64,000 nucleotides of DNA. Origin: Bacteroides fragilis. Its GTDB lineage: Bacteria; Bacteroidota; Bacteroidia; Bacteroidales; Bacteroidaceae. The notes under the pieces were generated by a model. That model saw only the letters and a list, made by a program, of their open reading frames with translations, was not told the DNA's origin and did no database searches. Shown here piece by piece: positions 37,704 through 46,847 of this stretch. The stretch is taken from contig NZ_CP018937.1 in the NCBI RefSeq assembly GCF_002849695.1, positions 2,108,001 to 2,172,000 of the forward strand, read 5' to 3'. Positions within the stretch are counted from its first letter, which is position 1, and the number at the start of each line of letters is the position of its first letter. Position numbers and translations under genes: made by a program.

Positions 37704-38687
37704 CTATATTTCATAGCCAGAAGTCCGAAGAATTGTTATAATATCTTTGACCCTGTTATCCCAAGAAGATATTTTTCTTGCCGTCCGATAGTTTCTATCG
37801 ACTAATTTTTGAAAAGAGCTTATATTAAGTAATATATCTGAAAGTTGTTTTTTAGGATCTTCCCAATCCACATCAATTACAGGATTATAACCTATCAACT
37901 GGATCAATTCATTTGGAGCCCGACCTACTATCAGATTTCGGCTAAGCATTGCCTCCCAATATCGTTGAGTCAGAGTTTCTATATTACCAACTTTTTCCGG
38001 ATGTGTATCCACTTGAGGAAAAGAAATCACTATCTTTATATTGGGTAAAGCCTTCAACAAAGCTTTTGCAGTAGGAAATGCTAGTTTAGTAGTCATTCCA
38101 TTTGTATCGTATTCATTACAAAGAAAACTCGAAAAGATACCTTCTGATTTCAAATCACACAAAATCTTGTGATAATCAGCCTTTTGCCTTCCAAGCTCAT
38201 AAATCTCAATGCTTCGTTCCGTCAAATCCTGACCAGGCACATAATCCAATATATCTATACCTTCAGGAAGCCAATGGACATTTATGTTTGGTAGTGTTTC
38301 TTTTATCCTTTGTGCAACTTGGCTAGAAGTCACAAAACATGTTCTACAATTTAATCTTCTTAACGAATAAATCTGCTCTTCCCAATTAAAAGGCCAACTA
38401 TCCCAAAATACTGGAATTATTTCATACAATAGACTATACGGAAATGACGTATACATTAATCCACCACCCCAAGTAGAGACAATAATCGCTTTATTATTAC
38501 ACCGACAAAAGAAAAAATTTATCCAATGTCCCAGTTTGATCATCACAGCACTCAGTTTCAACCGCACACACACATGCAATTCATTCACAAATGGTATGTT
38601 TTGTCTGATGCAAGCTTCTACAAACTGATGCATATAGAACTGGAACTCCCCTTTTTTTCTAGAAATATTTTTAATATAAACTTTCAT
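37704..38687 (-). CDS. GT-B-like glycosyltransferase
   Basis: A 327-residue protein starting MKVYIKNISRKKGEFQFYMH. It lacks the GT-A signatures; the C-terminal part (FPTAKALLKALPNIKIVISF, then TQRYWEAMLSRNLIVGRAPN) resembles the nucleotide-binding half of GT-B glycosyltransferases, with the EAM block in place of the usual E-x7-E site. I call it a glycosyltransferase with moderate confidence. The annotation starts at ATG 38687; a longer ORF would overlap the upstream GT. Confidence 0.72.
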   Translation of the reverse strand: MKVYIKNISRKKGEFQFYMHQFVEACIRQNIPFVNELHVCVRLKLSAVMIKLGHWINFFFCRCNNKAIIVSTWGGGLMYTSFPYSLLYEIIPVFWDSWPFNWEEQIYSLRRLNCRTCFVTSSQVAQRIKETLPNINVHWLPEGIDILDYVPGQDLTERSIEIYELGRQKADYHKILCDLKSEGIFSSFLCNEYDTNGMTTKLAFPTAKALLKALPNIKIVISFPQVDTHPEKVGNIETLTQRYWEAMLSRNLIVGRAPNELIQLIGYNPVIDVDWEDPKKQLSDILLNISSFQKLVDRNYRTARKISSWDNRVKDIITILRTSGYEI

Positions 38688-38688
38688 C

Positions 38689-39525
38689 TTATTTAGGTTT
38701 ACTCCAAAGATCAACAATCTCCTTTTGCAAAGCAGTGTATATACTTTCTACTTTTCCATTCTGATATTCCCATTTACATACATAAGTCATCATATAATAG
38801 CTTAAGAAAGAATAAAATAAAGCTAAAGCTTGCCGTCCTTTGAACAACCCACCTCGCAAAAAAACAAAACGAAGCACAGTCCTTATTATGATTTTATTTA
38901 TTAGGGATAGAGGTTCCGAAGAAGAAGCCTCTCCTTTCCAATATCTTACATTTCTTTCTATAATACTCTCAGCACTTTGATGAGTCAAATGATAATAAGC
39001 AACTTTAGGATCAGTAAAAGGAATCTGATACAAGCGGGAGGATGTAGGAGTTAAAACAGCATGTACAGAGTTGAGATTAAGATTCAATGCACTTACCCGA
39101 AAAATCTTATTCATGTGCTCTGTATACCAAGGAGAATACTTCTCACAACAACCTAGAAAATATGGTTTATACGGTACAGAGACAATATCATATTCGAAAT
39201 TACAGTTATTTATAAGTTCTTTCATGTTCCGCGCCAATTTGGGATGAATCAAATCACTTGCTGTAACAATCATACACCACTCTGTTGTACAATTCTTAAT
39301 AAAATATTCAATTTCATTGGAATCATATTTTTCGGTATGCTCTTTTGTTAAAACCGTCACATTAGGGTATTGTTTTGCTATTTTTACCGTATCGTCAACA
39401 CTTCCTTTATCTAATAACAAGATTTCATCACACCACTGAAAACACTCCAATACATTTTTAAGGCGTTTTTCTTCATTATATACAGGTAAAAAAGCTGTTA
39501 TTCCAGCTTCTCTTTGATTACTCAT
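38689..39525 (-). CDS. Family 2 glycosyltransferase (atypical metal site)
   Basis: A 278-residue GT-A protein: ITAFLPVYNEEKRLKNVLEC and ILLLDKGSVDDTVKIAKQYP. At the DXD position it reads VTASDLIHPKL, i.e. a single Asp, so metal coordination may differ. The C-terminal third has an aromatic helix (FYSFLSYYMMTYVCKWEY) that may touch the membrane. It overlaps the flippase end by 8 bases. Confidence 0.85.
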   Translation of the reverse strand: MSNQREAGITAFLPVYNEEKRLKNVLECFQWCDEILLLDKGSVDDTVKIAKQYPNVTVLTKEHTEKYDSNEIEYFIKNCTTEWCMIVTASDLIHPKLARNMKELINNCNFEYDIVSVPYKPYFLGCCEKYSPWYTEHMNKIFRVSALNLNLNSVHAVLTPTSSRLYQIPFTDPKVAYYHLTHQSAESIIERNVRYWKGEASSSEPLSLINKIIIRTVLRFVFLRGGLFKGRQALALFYSFLSYYMMTYVCKWEYQNGKVESIYTALQKEIVDLWSKPK

Positions 39526-40861
39526 ATAATACGTATTTTTTTTGAAATTCAGCTCTATTATTATACAATAGCCAACCCAATATTAAACCCACCAAAGCAG
39601 CTAGAGAATAAGACAACACCAATCCGCTTAATCTATAATAAAGAGTACACGGAAAGACTATTAAAAAAACAACAGCTAGATTAATTAAAGATACCCTTAA
39701 GAAAGGCTCTTTCTTAAAGCATCTAAAGTAAATAGCCCAACAGGATGTAATCTGTGTGAATACAGAGGATAATGACATTATTAGGAACAACGACATCGGA
39801 AGTAACTTAGACGCAATATGCAGTATATTAAACTGAATAAGACATAAAGCTACAATGATAAATCCCATACAACTCAAAAGTACCAATACAGCTAGTATCT
39901 TAGAAAATGATTTATCCAATTCTTTAAAATTTCGTAATGACACCAATTTAGACAAATTGGGTACTTTAGTGTATATCCAATTCATTGAAACAGATGAGAC
40001 CCCGTTTATCACACTTAATGTCATTCCAAGTTGCCCAGCAGCAGCACTACCTATTGTGGCAAACAGAATCGGATTGAAAAACTGAAAAACCAAAGAACTG
40101 CTAAGCCATCCCACAGCTACCTTCCATTGAAATGGAAATATCTCTTTCTTGTAATTAATAAAATGAATAGTTACTTTCTTATATATATTCAAAAACAAAA
40201 TTCTGTATCTGTAAGAAACAAAAATAAGAATAGCCACACCACCAGCTAAACTCGAACATCCTCCAACATATAGCTTCATACCTCCTATCAGTCCCACCCA
40301 TAATATCAGCAAACTTACAGTTTGCTGAATAAAACGGATAAAACAAACCTCTTTCATTAAATTTAATCCTTCTAAGAAGGATAAGAAAGGATTTAAGAAG
40401 AAAGATAAAGATGTTGAAACACAAAGCAGTAACCAAGGAATTTTCCAACTAACCCCAATATTACTATTTATTGAAAAAAAGACACAGCCACCTATAAACA
40501 AAACAATCAGTAATCCTATAGCCAAATAGGAATAATATTTAACACATAATCGTAATACAGAAGCTAAACGAGAGAGATGAAACTCTTTTCCTACTAAATC
40601 ATCCTTTCCTTTCCAATCTAAATGTGCTTTCTCGTGAGCAACAAACTGAGTAATAATAGAGTTAAGCCCCAATTCAAAGAATACCTGTATATACAATACA
40701 CTGATAAAAGTATAATAGTATCCTTGTTCTACTAATGTTAATTTTTTTGCGATTAAATAAACCGTTAGAAAGCCCCCAAAGCCACTGAGAATCTTACTTA
40801 ATGAAGAGTAAATGACAGCAGCATCTAATTGCAAAAAATTATATATATTTTTAAAAAACAC
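39518..40861 (-). CDS. Wzx-type polysaccharide flippase (MATE/PST superfamily)
   Basis: A 447-residue protein with about 12 membrane helices; the start MFFKNIYNFLQLDAAVIYSS and interior positive loops fit lipid-linked oligosaccharide flippases of the PST family. It should carry undecaprenyl-PP-linked repeat units across the inner membrane before Wzy polymerisation. It is low in GC compared with the CDP-sugar genes upstream. A 105-base gap separates it from the TPP enzyme gene. Confidence 0.88.
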   Translation of the reverse strand: MFFKNIYNFLQLDAAVIYSSLSKILSGFGGFLTVYLIAKKLTLVEQGYYYTFISVLYIQVFFELGLNSIITQFVAHEKAHLDWKGKDDLVGKEFHLSRLASVLRLCVKYYSYLAIGLLIVLFIGGCVFFSINSNIGVSWKIPWLLLCVSTSLSFFLNPFLSFLEGLNLMKEVCFIRFIQQTVSLLILWVGLIGGMKLYVGGCSSLAGGVAILIFVSYRYRILFLNIYKKVTIHFINYKKEIFPFQWKVAVGWLSSSLVFQFFNPILFATIGSAAAGQLGMTLSVINGVSSVSMNWIYTKVPNLSKLVSLRNFKELDKSFSKILAVLVLLSCMGFIIVALCLIQFNILHIASKLLPMSLFLIMSLSSVFTQITSCWAIYFRCFKKEPFLRVSLINLAVVFLIVFPCTLYYRLSGLVLSYSLAALVGLILGWLLYNNRAEFQKKYVLYE

Positions 40862-40966
40862 TCTTTGAAATCATTTTTTAATCAATTAATAGACATAAGC
40901 GAATCCTATAAATGTAATTAAGCCTCACCTCATAAAGAATAAAGGAACAAAAGCTAAAAACATTCA

Positions 40967-42703
40967 TCAAGCCTCTAATAGCATATTCTCCTTATATTCT
41001 TCTTCTGGCAATAAAGGTAAAGGCTTGGAAATAGGCTTATCATATTCCAATTTCGGAGAAACACTAGTCAAGCCTTCTACCACACATTCAATAATACAGT
41101 TATGAGCCGCCCGTATCTCTTCCCTCAAATCAGGATCATCTAAACGGTTAACAGTCAATCTAAAATAAGGTAAACCATAAGCTGCAGAAAGAGATTTAAT
41201 ATCAGGCACTCTGTAGCCTCCATCAAAAGTAGTTCCACACATGCGATCACCAAAATACAAATGTTGGAATTGAGTGATCATACCTAAAGAAGCATTATTT
41301 AATACCATTACTTTAATAGGAAGATTATATTGAGAAATAAGCATCAAAGACTGGATAGCCATATGAAAACCTCCATCACCATTTATGGAAAAAACTTTTT
41401 TATTTGGATTGGCAAACGAACACCCGATGGCTACCGGTAATGAAAAGCCCATTGGGGCAAGTCCGCCACTTGTTACAATTTTTTGCCCGGATTTTAACCG
41501 TAAGGTTTGAGCCGCCCACATTTGATTCTGACCTATATCCGCACATATAACATCGTCGGTTTGAGTCAAAGAATCAAAATACTGCATGAAGCGATATGGA
41601 GATTTGTTTTCAACAAAACGCTCTATTTCTTCATCCTGACCATATCGTTGCTTGAGCCCATGCAGGAAAAAATTCCACTCTGAAATGTCCCCTAAAGAAA
41701 CCGGCATTTCTTTTTCTTTCTGTAGAAAGCAATCAATGGTACAATTCACTTTTTTACGATTCAATAAACGATGATATTCCAGTTCGTTGTCATCAATATC
41801 AACATGAATGATGTGCCCATTTGATAAAAATTGATCCAACCGGGCACCGGTCTGTCGAGTATCCAATCTGGTTCCTAATGCAATCAGCAAATCGGCATTG
41901 GCAACGCCCATGTTAGCACAACGGTTGCCATAACTGCCTATCATCCCAATATAATTATCGTATGTTTCATCAATAGCCCCTCTACCCATTAAAGAAGTAA
42001 TAACCGGGAAATGGTGCCGTCTTATGAAATCATTCAGCAAAAACATATCCGAATTGCAACATCCTGCCCCTAAAAGCAACATGGGACGATGGGACGACTC
42101 CATTAATAACCTGATTTCCTCCCAGGCTATCAAAGGATTATTTATAATACTCTCACCGGAATATCCGATCAATGTTTCCGGATTAATTTCCTCCCGTTGG
42201 ATATCCATTGGCAGATCCAGCAGTACAGGCCCTTTTCTACCCGACAAAGCAATATATAAGGCTTTATCCAGTTCATATTTAATATCTTCAGCCTTATCTA
42301 TCAATTTGGCATATTTAGTGACCGGCTTAACCATACTTACAATATCCGTCTCCTGAAAACCTTGCTGACGGACAGGCTTATCATATTTGTATTCATATGT
42401 ATTTACCTGGCCCGTTATATAAAGAACCGGAATAGAGTCAAAATATGCGTCAGCAATACCCGTCATCATATTAGTAGCTCCAGGACCACTGGTCGAAATA
42501 GCAACTCCAAAAAGTCCGGATTCTTTCGCAAAGCCTTCTGCAGCGATAGCAGCGGTCTGTTCGTGGTAAGTTTGAATAAATTGCATATTCGGATTCTGAG
42601 AAACAGAATCGACCAGATGGGTGATCATTCCACCTATATATCCGAATATGACATGTACTCCCCGGGACTCGATATACGATATTATATAGTCAGATACTTT
42701 CAT
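40967..42703 (-). CDS. TPP-dependent enzyme of acetolactate synthase type (YerE-like candidate)
   Basis: A 578-residue enzyme with the three-domain fold of acetolactate synthase. The N-terminal Pyr domain has the catalytic Glu in TYHEQTAAIAAEGFAK, and the C-terminal PP domain has INGDGGFHMAIQSLMLISQY followed by NNASLGM (TPP/Mg site). Domain middle carries the FAD-type fold. Placement next to CDP-3,6-dideoxyhexose genes and an SDR reductase, and not with ilvC/ilvD, points to YerE-like transfer of a two-carbon unit from pyruvate to a 4-keto sugar. It starts at ATG 42703 inside the last 14 bases of the reductase. Alternative: an anabolic ALS. Confidence 0.8.
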   Translation of the reverse strand: MKVSDYIISYIESRGVHVIFGYIGGMITHLVDSVSQNPNMQFIQTYHEQTAAIAAEGFAKESGLFGVAISTSGPGATNMMTGIADAYFDSIPVLYITGQVNTYEYKYDKPVRQQGFQETDIVSMVKPVTKYAKLIDKAEDIKYELDKALYIALSGRKGPVLLDLPMDIQREEINPETLIGYSGESIINNPLIAWEEIRLLMESSHRPMLLLGAGCCNSDMFLLNDFIRRHHFPVITSLMGRGAIDETYDNYIGMIGSYGNRCANMGVANADLLIALGTRLDTRQTGARLDQFLSNGHIIHVDIDDNELEYHRLLNRKKVNCTIDCFLQKEKEMPVSLGDISEWNFFLHGLKQRYGQDEEIERFVENKSPYRFMQYFDSLTQTDDVICADIGQNQMWAAQTLRLKSGQKIVTSGGLAPMGFSLPVAIGCSFANPNKKVFSINGDGGFHMAIQSLMLISQYNLPIKVMVLNNASLGMITQFQHLYFGDRMCGTTFDGGYRVPDIKSLSAAYGLPYFRLTVNRLDDPDLREEIRAAHNCIIECVVEGLTSVSPKLEYDKPISKPLPLLPEEEYKENMLLEA

Positions 42704-43610
42704 GTTGTTTTTTATAATAAGTGATAGTATACTCCAAACCGGCATTTAACGGTGTATTCTCAAAGTGCCCAAACGACTTTACAAATTTCGACACATCACC
42801 TTGCACCAACATTGGTTGACCGGCACGATAGGGCAACGCACCAAAACGCAACTCAAAAGCCGGATTTAATCTATCTCTCAAATGTTCAAGAAGTACTCTT
42901 AATTCGATCGCAGCAGAAGATGATAAATTATAGACACCGCAGGGAGCTTTCCCTGAACATACTTTCATTACGGCATTGGCAAAGTCCTTCACATATAAAT
43001 AAGCGTAGCGTTGTTGCCCTAAAGTCAGATCCATACCAGCCATATTGTCAAGCATATTAGTCAAAAGACCGGGGATCAGCCATTGGTTTGACTCCCGCTC
43101 TCCGTATACGGAAAAAACTCTTAACCAGTACCAATCAATCCCACGTAAATCACAGAAAGAACCAACCATCCGGGAAACCATGGACTTCACGTATCCATAG
43201 CTATTGACAGGAAACAAGCCGGCATTTTCAGAGACTATCCCATCAAAATCCCCATATTCGGCCTGACTACCCAAAGCTATAAATTTAGAAACGTTACTTT
43301 TCTCTGCTATATAAAGCAAAGAATTCATAAAGTCAATATTAGACAGTTGGACCGGCCAATCGTATCTATTGCCAGACAGGACCCCCGTCCAGGCTGAATG
43401 AATAATAATATCAGGGCTAAAAGAGCAAGCTTGCGATATCCAGATAGGGTTATCCGAGTTTATGACTTGTACATGATCGATGAAAGAGGTACAATTGTTC
43501 AACGAAGACATTGACCGTTTGGTTATCATCAGGTTAACATCGTTTGCCAGCAAGGCTTCTGCAATATGCGATCCTAAAAAGCCAGTCGCCCCCGTCAATA
43601 ATATCTTCAT
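42690..43610 (-). CDS. SDR reductase/epimerase for CDP-deoxysugar (YerF/RfbJ-like candidate)
   Basis: A 306-residue extended SDR: MKILLTGATGFLGSHIAEAL, the catalytic Tyr-x3-Lys segment VNSYGYVKSMVSRMVGSF, and a C-terminal substrate domain. By position (after rfbG, before the TPP enzyme) it is the best candidate to reduce a keto group of a CDP-3,6-dideoxy sugar, either the ring C4 (as in abequose/paratose synthases) or the side-chain ketone after two-carbon addition (as YerF). It overlaps rfbG by 4 bases. Confidence 0.82.
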   Translation of the reverse strand: MKILLTGATGFLGSHIAEALLANDVNLMITKRSMSSLNNCTSFIDHVQVINSDNPIWISQACSFSPDIIIHSAWTGVLSGNRYDWPVQLSNIDFMNSLLYIAEKSNVSKFIALGSQAEYGDFDGIVSENAGLFPVNSYGYVKSMVSRMVGSFCDLRGIDWYWLRVFSVYGERESNQWLIPGLLTNMLDNMAGMDLTLGQQRYAYLYVKDFANAVMKVCSGKAPCGVYNLSSSAAIELRVLLEHLRDRLNPAFELRFGALPYRAGQPMLVQGDVSKFVKSFGHFENTPLNAGLEYTITYYKKQHESI

Positions 43611-44686
43611 TTCAATAAATAATCTTTTATCTGGTCAACACAAACATCATACACCGCCTCTTCCCGGTATCTCTTATACCAGTCCACCGTCAATCCGACC
43701 GTCTGCCCGATATTCATCCTAGGCTCCCAGTCCAGACGGAACCGAGCCTTGGAGATATCCAACATCAAAAGCCGGGCTTCATGCAATGCATCCGGAGTAG
43801 AAAGGTCACGCAGTTCACCCCGCCCATACTCGGACACAACTCGGGTGGCCACATCCCAAACTGTCGAGATGGACTCGGAACGGGGACCGAAGTTCCAGCC
43901 CTCACAATAGTCCGTAGGGGCGTCCCACATCTTTTGTGCGAGCAGCATATAACCGCTCAACGGTTCAAGCACATGTTGCCAGGGACGGACAGCCTTCGGG
44001 CTGCGGATATCGATCGTCCGTCCCGATTCCAATGCACGGATACAGTCCGGAATGATACGGTCCAAGGCCCAGTCGCCACCGCCGATCACATTACCAGCAC
44101 GTACACTGGCTATGCTTTTGCCGTGTCGGGCATACTCCGAGGGGTTGAAGAAAGAACGCCGCCACGAAGCAATCGCGATCTCAGCTGCCCCCTTACTGCT
44201 GGAATAAGGATCGTAACCGCCCATAGCCTCGTTTTCACGGTAACCCCAGATTTGCTCCTTATTCTCGTAACACTTGTCCGTGGTGATCATCACACCCACC
44301 TTCACGCTATCAGTAGAACGGATCGCCTCGAGCACACGGATCGTACCCATTACGTTCGTTTCGTATGTATCCATAGGGATATCGTAGCTCAGACGGACCA
44401 AGGGCTGGGCGGCAAGATGGAAAACAATATCGGGACGGTATTCGCGGAAGATGCGCTTCATGCGCTCACCGTCACGGATATCGCCGCGAAGGTCCGCCCT
44501 GATGCGGCGGCCGATGCCCGAAAGGACAAAATTATCACGGTCCGTACAAGGATCCAGGGAGACACCGACAACATCGGCTCCCAGTTCATGGAGCCAGATA
44601 GAGAGCCAGCTGCCTTTAAAACCGGTATGACCGGTGACAAGGACGCGTTTGCCTTGATAGAAATTATTAAACAGATCGACTTTCAT
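43607..44686 (-). CDS. rfbG: CDP-glucose 4,6-dehydratase
   Basis: Converts CDP-D-glucose to CDP-4-keto-6-deoxyglucose. A 359-residue SDR with GHTGFKGSWLSIWLHELGAD at the NAD site, TTDKCYENKEQIWGYRE (DKCYEN is distinctive for this enzyme) and the catalytic YSSSKGAAE. The C-terminal motif WNFGPRSESISTV is also typical. GC content is clearly higher than in the glycosyltransferase genes of the locus. It starts 3 bases after rfbF ends. Confidence 0.96.
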   Translation of the reverse strand: MKVDLFNNFYQGKRVLVTGHTGFKGSWLSIWLHELGADVVGVSLDPCTDRDNFVLSGIGRRIRADLRGDIRDGERMKRIFREYRPDIVFHLAAQPLVRLSYDIPMDTYETNVMGTIRVLEAIRSTDSVKVGVMITTDKCYENKEQIWGYRENEAMGGYDPYSSSKGAAEIAIASWRRSFFNPSEYARHGKSIASVRAGNVIGGGDWALDRIIPDCIRALESGRTIDIRSPKAVRPWQHVLEPLSGYMLLAQKMWDAPTDYCEGWNFGPRSESISTVWDVATRVVSEYGRGELRDLSTPDALHEARLLMLDISKARFRLDWEPRMNIGQTVGLTVDWYKRYREEAVYDVCVDQIKDYLLK

Positions 44687-44689
44687 TGA

Positions 44690-45466
44690 TTACCAGACTT
44701 TCCAGGGAGCAACTCCCTGATCCCACATTTCATTCAATTCTGTATTGTCTCTCAGAGTATCCATCGGTTTCCAGAAACCCGTATGACGGAAAGCATGCAT
44801 CCGACCCGCCTTGGCTATAGACTCGAGGGGCTGACGCTCAAAGATGGTGGAGTCACCCTCAGGGATATAATCGAACACTTCGGGTTCACACACAAAATAG
44901 CCTGCATTGATCCAATTACGGTCACCGTCGGGCTTCTCCTGGAAAGAGAGGACCTTGTCCGTATCGAGATCGAGCTGCAGGGCGCCGAACTTACCACCGG
45001 GTTTGTAGGCCGTAAGGGAAAGGAGGCAGCCCGAAGACTCGTGAGCCTTCAGGGTATCACCGATGTTCAGGTCGGTGACACCGTCACCATAGGTCAGCAG
45101 GAAACGTTCGTTCCCGAGATATTTCTGTACACGCCGGATACGCCCGCCCGTTTGGGTGTTCAGCCCGGTATCAACCATCGTGACTTTCCAGTTCTCGGAA
45201 TGGTTGTCCAGAATGGTGGTCGTATTGTTGGAAAGGTCCACGGTCATATCGCTGTTATGACGGAAATAGTTGGCGAAATACTCCTTGATGATATATTGTT
45301 TATAACCGCAGCAGATCACGAAATCGTTGATGCCGTAATGGCTGTAGGTTTTCATGATATGCCAGAGGATGGGTTTACCACCGATCTCCACCATAGGTTT
45401 GGGGATCAGGTTAGTGGCTTCGCTCAGGCGGGTGCCGAAGCCACCGGCTAAAATGACGGCTTTCAT
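44690..45466 (-). CDS. rfbF: Glucose-1-phosphate cytidylyltransferase
   Basis: Makes CDP-glucose from CTP and glucose-1-phosphate, the entry to CDP-dideoxysugars. The 258-residue nucleotidyltransferase starts MKAVILAGGFGTRLSEATNL; later family segments include GKPILWHIMKTYSHYGINDF, LTYGDGVTDLNIG and WINAGYFVCEPEV. An upstream ATG at 45529 overlaps rfbH and adds an unrelated leader, so 45466 is used. It is in the order H-F-G typical of the module. Confidence 0.96.
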   Translation of the reverse strand: MKAVILAGGFGTRLSEATNLIPKPMVEIGGKPILWHIMKTYSHYGINDFVICCGYKQYIIKEYFANYFRHNSDMTVDLSNNTTTILDNHSENWKVTMVDTGLNTQTGGRIRRVQKYLGNERFLLTYGDGVTDLNIGDTLKAHESSGCLLSLTAYKPGGKFGALQLDLDTDKVLSFQEKPDGDRNWINAGYFVCEPEVFDYIPEGDSTIFERQPLESIAKAGRMHAFRHTGFWKPMDTLRDNTELNEMWDQGVAPWKVW

Positions 45467-45503
45467 TATGCTTGACAGATTATTGAAGGTTAATAACCGG
45501 AAA

Positions 45504-46847
45504 TTACTTATGGGAAGAGACAAAGTCACGGATCGTACCGATCATGTGGTCGAGCATGGCACGGGTCATACCCGGATAGACACCGATCCAGAGGGTATGA
45601 TTCATAACGTAATCAGTACCTTCCAGATTGCCGATTACGCGGTAGCCCTCACCCGTGGAACGCATTTCATCAAAGGCGGGATGCTTCAGTAGGTTGCCCG
45701 CAAACAGGTTGCGTGTCTGGATCTTCCTGCTCTCCAGGTGTTGGGAAAGGTCGTTACGGGTGAAGCCCGCATCTTCCTTCACCGAGATAAGGAAGCCGAA
45801 CCAGCTCGGGTCGGAGTTCTTCTGCGCTTCGGGAAGGATAAGGCCGGATATACCCGCAAGGCCTTCTTTCAGGTAGGCGAAGTTCGACCGCCGGGCTTCG
45901 ACAATGGAGTCCAGTTTCTCAAGCTGGGCACAGCCGATGGCGGCCTGCATATCGGTCACTTTCAGGTTATACCCGAAATGGGAATAAACATATTTATGGT
46001 CGTAACCTACCGGAAGGTCACCGAACTGTTTGCTGAAACGGTATTTGCACGTGTTGTCAACGCCCCCGATACACCAGCAGTCACGGCCCCAGTCACGGAA
46101 AGAGTTCACCAGTTTGTGCAGCAGAGGATCATCGGTATAGACAGCACCGCCCTCACCCATCGTCATGTGGTGCGGAGGATAGAAACTGCTCGTACCGATA
46201 TGGCCGATCGTACCTGTTTTCTTTTCCACACCGTCGATTGTATAAGTAGAGCCAAGGGCATCGCAATTATCCTCTACCAACCAGAGGTTATGTTTATCAC
46301 AGAAATCTTTGACAGCCTGCAAATCAAACGGGTTACCCAAAGAGTGGGCAATCATTACCGCTTTAGTTTTGGGAGATAATGCGGCTTCCAGTTGAGTCAC
46401 GTCGATATTGTACTCGGGGATGGTGACATCCACAAAAACAGGGACTGCACCATACTGGATGCAGGGGGTCACGGTTGTGGGAAAGCCGCAGGCTACCGTG
46501 ATCACTTCATCGCCCCGCCTGATCCTGCGCTCACCCAACTGCGGCGAGGTCAGGGCCATAAAGGCGAGAAGGTTGGCCGAAGAGCCCGAGTTAGTCAGGG
46601 AGCAATACTTCACACCCAGCCATGCGGCAAAACGGATTTCAAACTTCCGGGCCCAGGGACCGGCAGTCAGCCAGAAATCAAGGGACGAGTCAACCAGGTT
46701 CACCAGTTCGCGGTCATCGAAATAACGGCCGCCGTAGTTGACAAAACTCTTACCGGGTTCGAAAGAGCGGGAGGACCCGTGAACCTCTTTGTAGTATTCC
46801 CGGGTTAAATCGAGAATTTGTTGCTTGAGTGTTTCTTTCTTACTCAT
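45504..46847 (-). CDS. rfbH: CDP-4-keto-6-deoxyglucose-3-dehydrase (RfbH/E1)
   Basis: PMP- and [2Fe-2S]-dependent dehydrase that removes the C3 hydroxyl, giving the 3,6-dideoxy series. A 447-residue aminotransferase-fold protein in which the normal catalytic lysine is replaced by histidine (SFYPPHHMTMGEGG), the mark of this dehydrase over an aminotransferase. Cysteines for the iron-sulfur cluster are visible in EDNCDALGS and in DCWCIGGVDNTC. It normally needs a reductase partner (E3/DdhD), which is not in the window. It overlaps rmlC by 8 bases. Confidence 0.95.
   Translation of the reverse strand: MSKKETLKQQILDLTREYYKEVHGSSRSFEPGKSFVNYGGRYFDDRELVNLVDSSLDFWLTAGPWARKFEIRFAAWLGVKYCSLTNSGSSANLLAFMALTSPQLGERRIRRGDEVITVACGFPTTVTPCIQYGAVPVFVDVTIPEYNIDVTQLEAALSPKTKAVMIAHSLGNPFDLQAVKDFCDKHNLWLVEDNCDALGSTYTIDGVEKKTGTIGHIGTSSFYPPHHMTMGEGGAVYTDDPLLHKLVNSFRDWGRDCWCIGGVDNTCKYRFSKQFGDLPVGYDHKYVYSHFGYNLKVTDMQAAIGCAQLEKLDSIVEARRSNFAYLKEGLAGISGLILPEAQKNSDPSWFGFLISVKEDAGFTRNDLSQHLESRKIQTRNLFAGNLLKHPAFDEMRSTGEGYRVIGNLEGTDYVMNHTLWIGVYPGMTRAMLDHMIGTIRDFVSSHK

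Noticed and set aside
40967-42703. Anabolic acetolactate synthase (ilvB) for branched amino acids
   Set aside because: No ilvN/ilvC/ilvD nearby and it sits, coupled, in a CDP-sugar cassette; I kept it only as the alternative call.
44783-45451. Long plus-strand ORFs opposite rfbF, rfbG and rfbH (for example 43781-44689 and 45738-46379)
   Set aside because: They are antisense shadows caused by the G/C-rich codons of clearly recognisable genes.
45504-46847. Sugar aminotransferase making an amino sugar
   Set aside because: The PLP lysine is replaced by His and the Fe-S cysteines are present, so it is an RfbH-type dehydrase.
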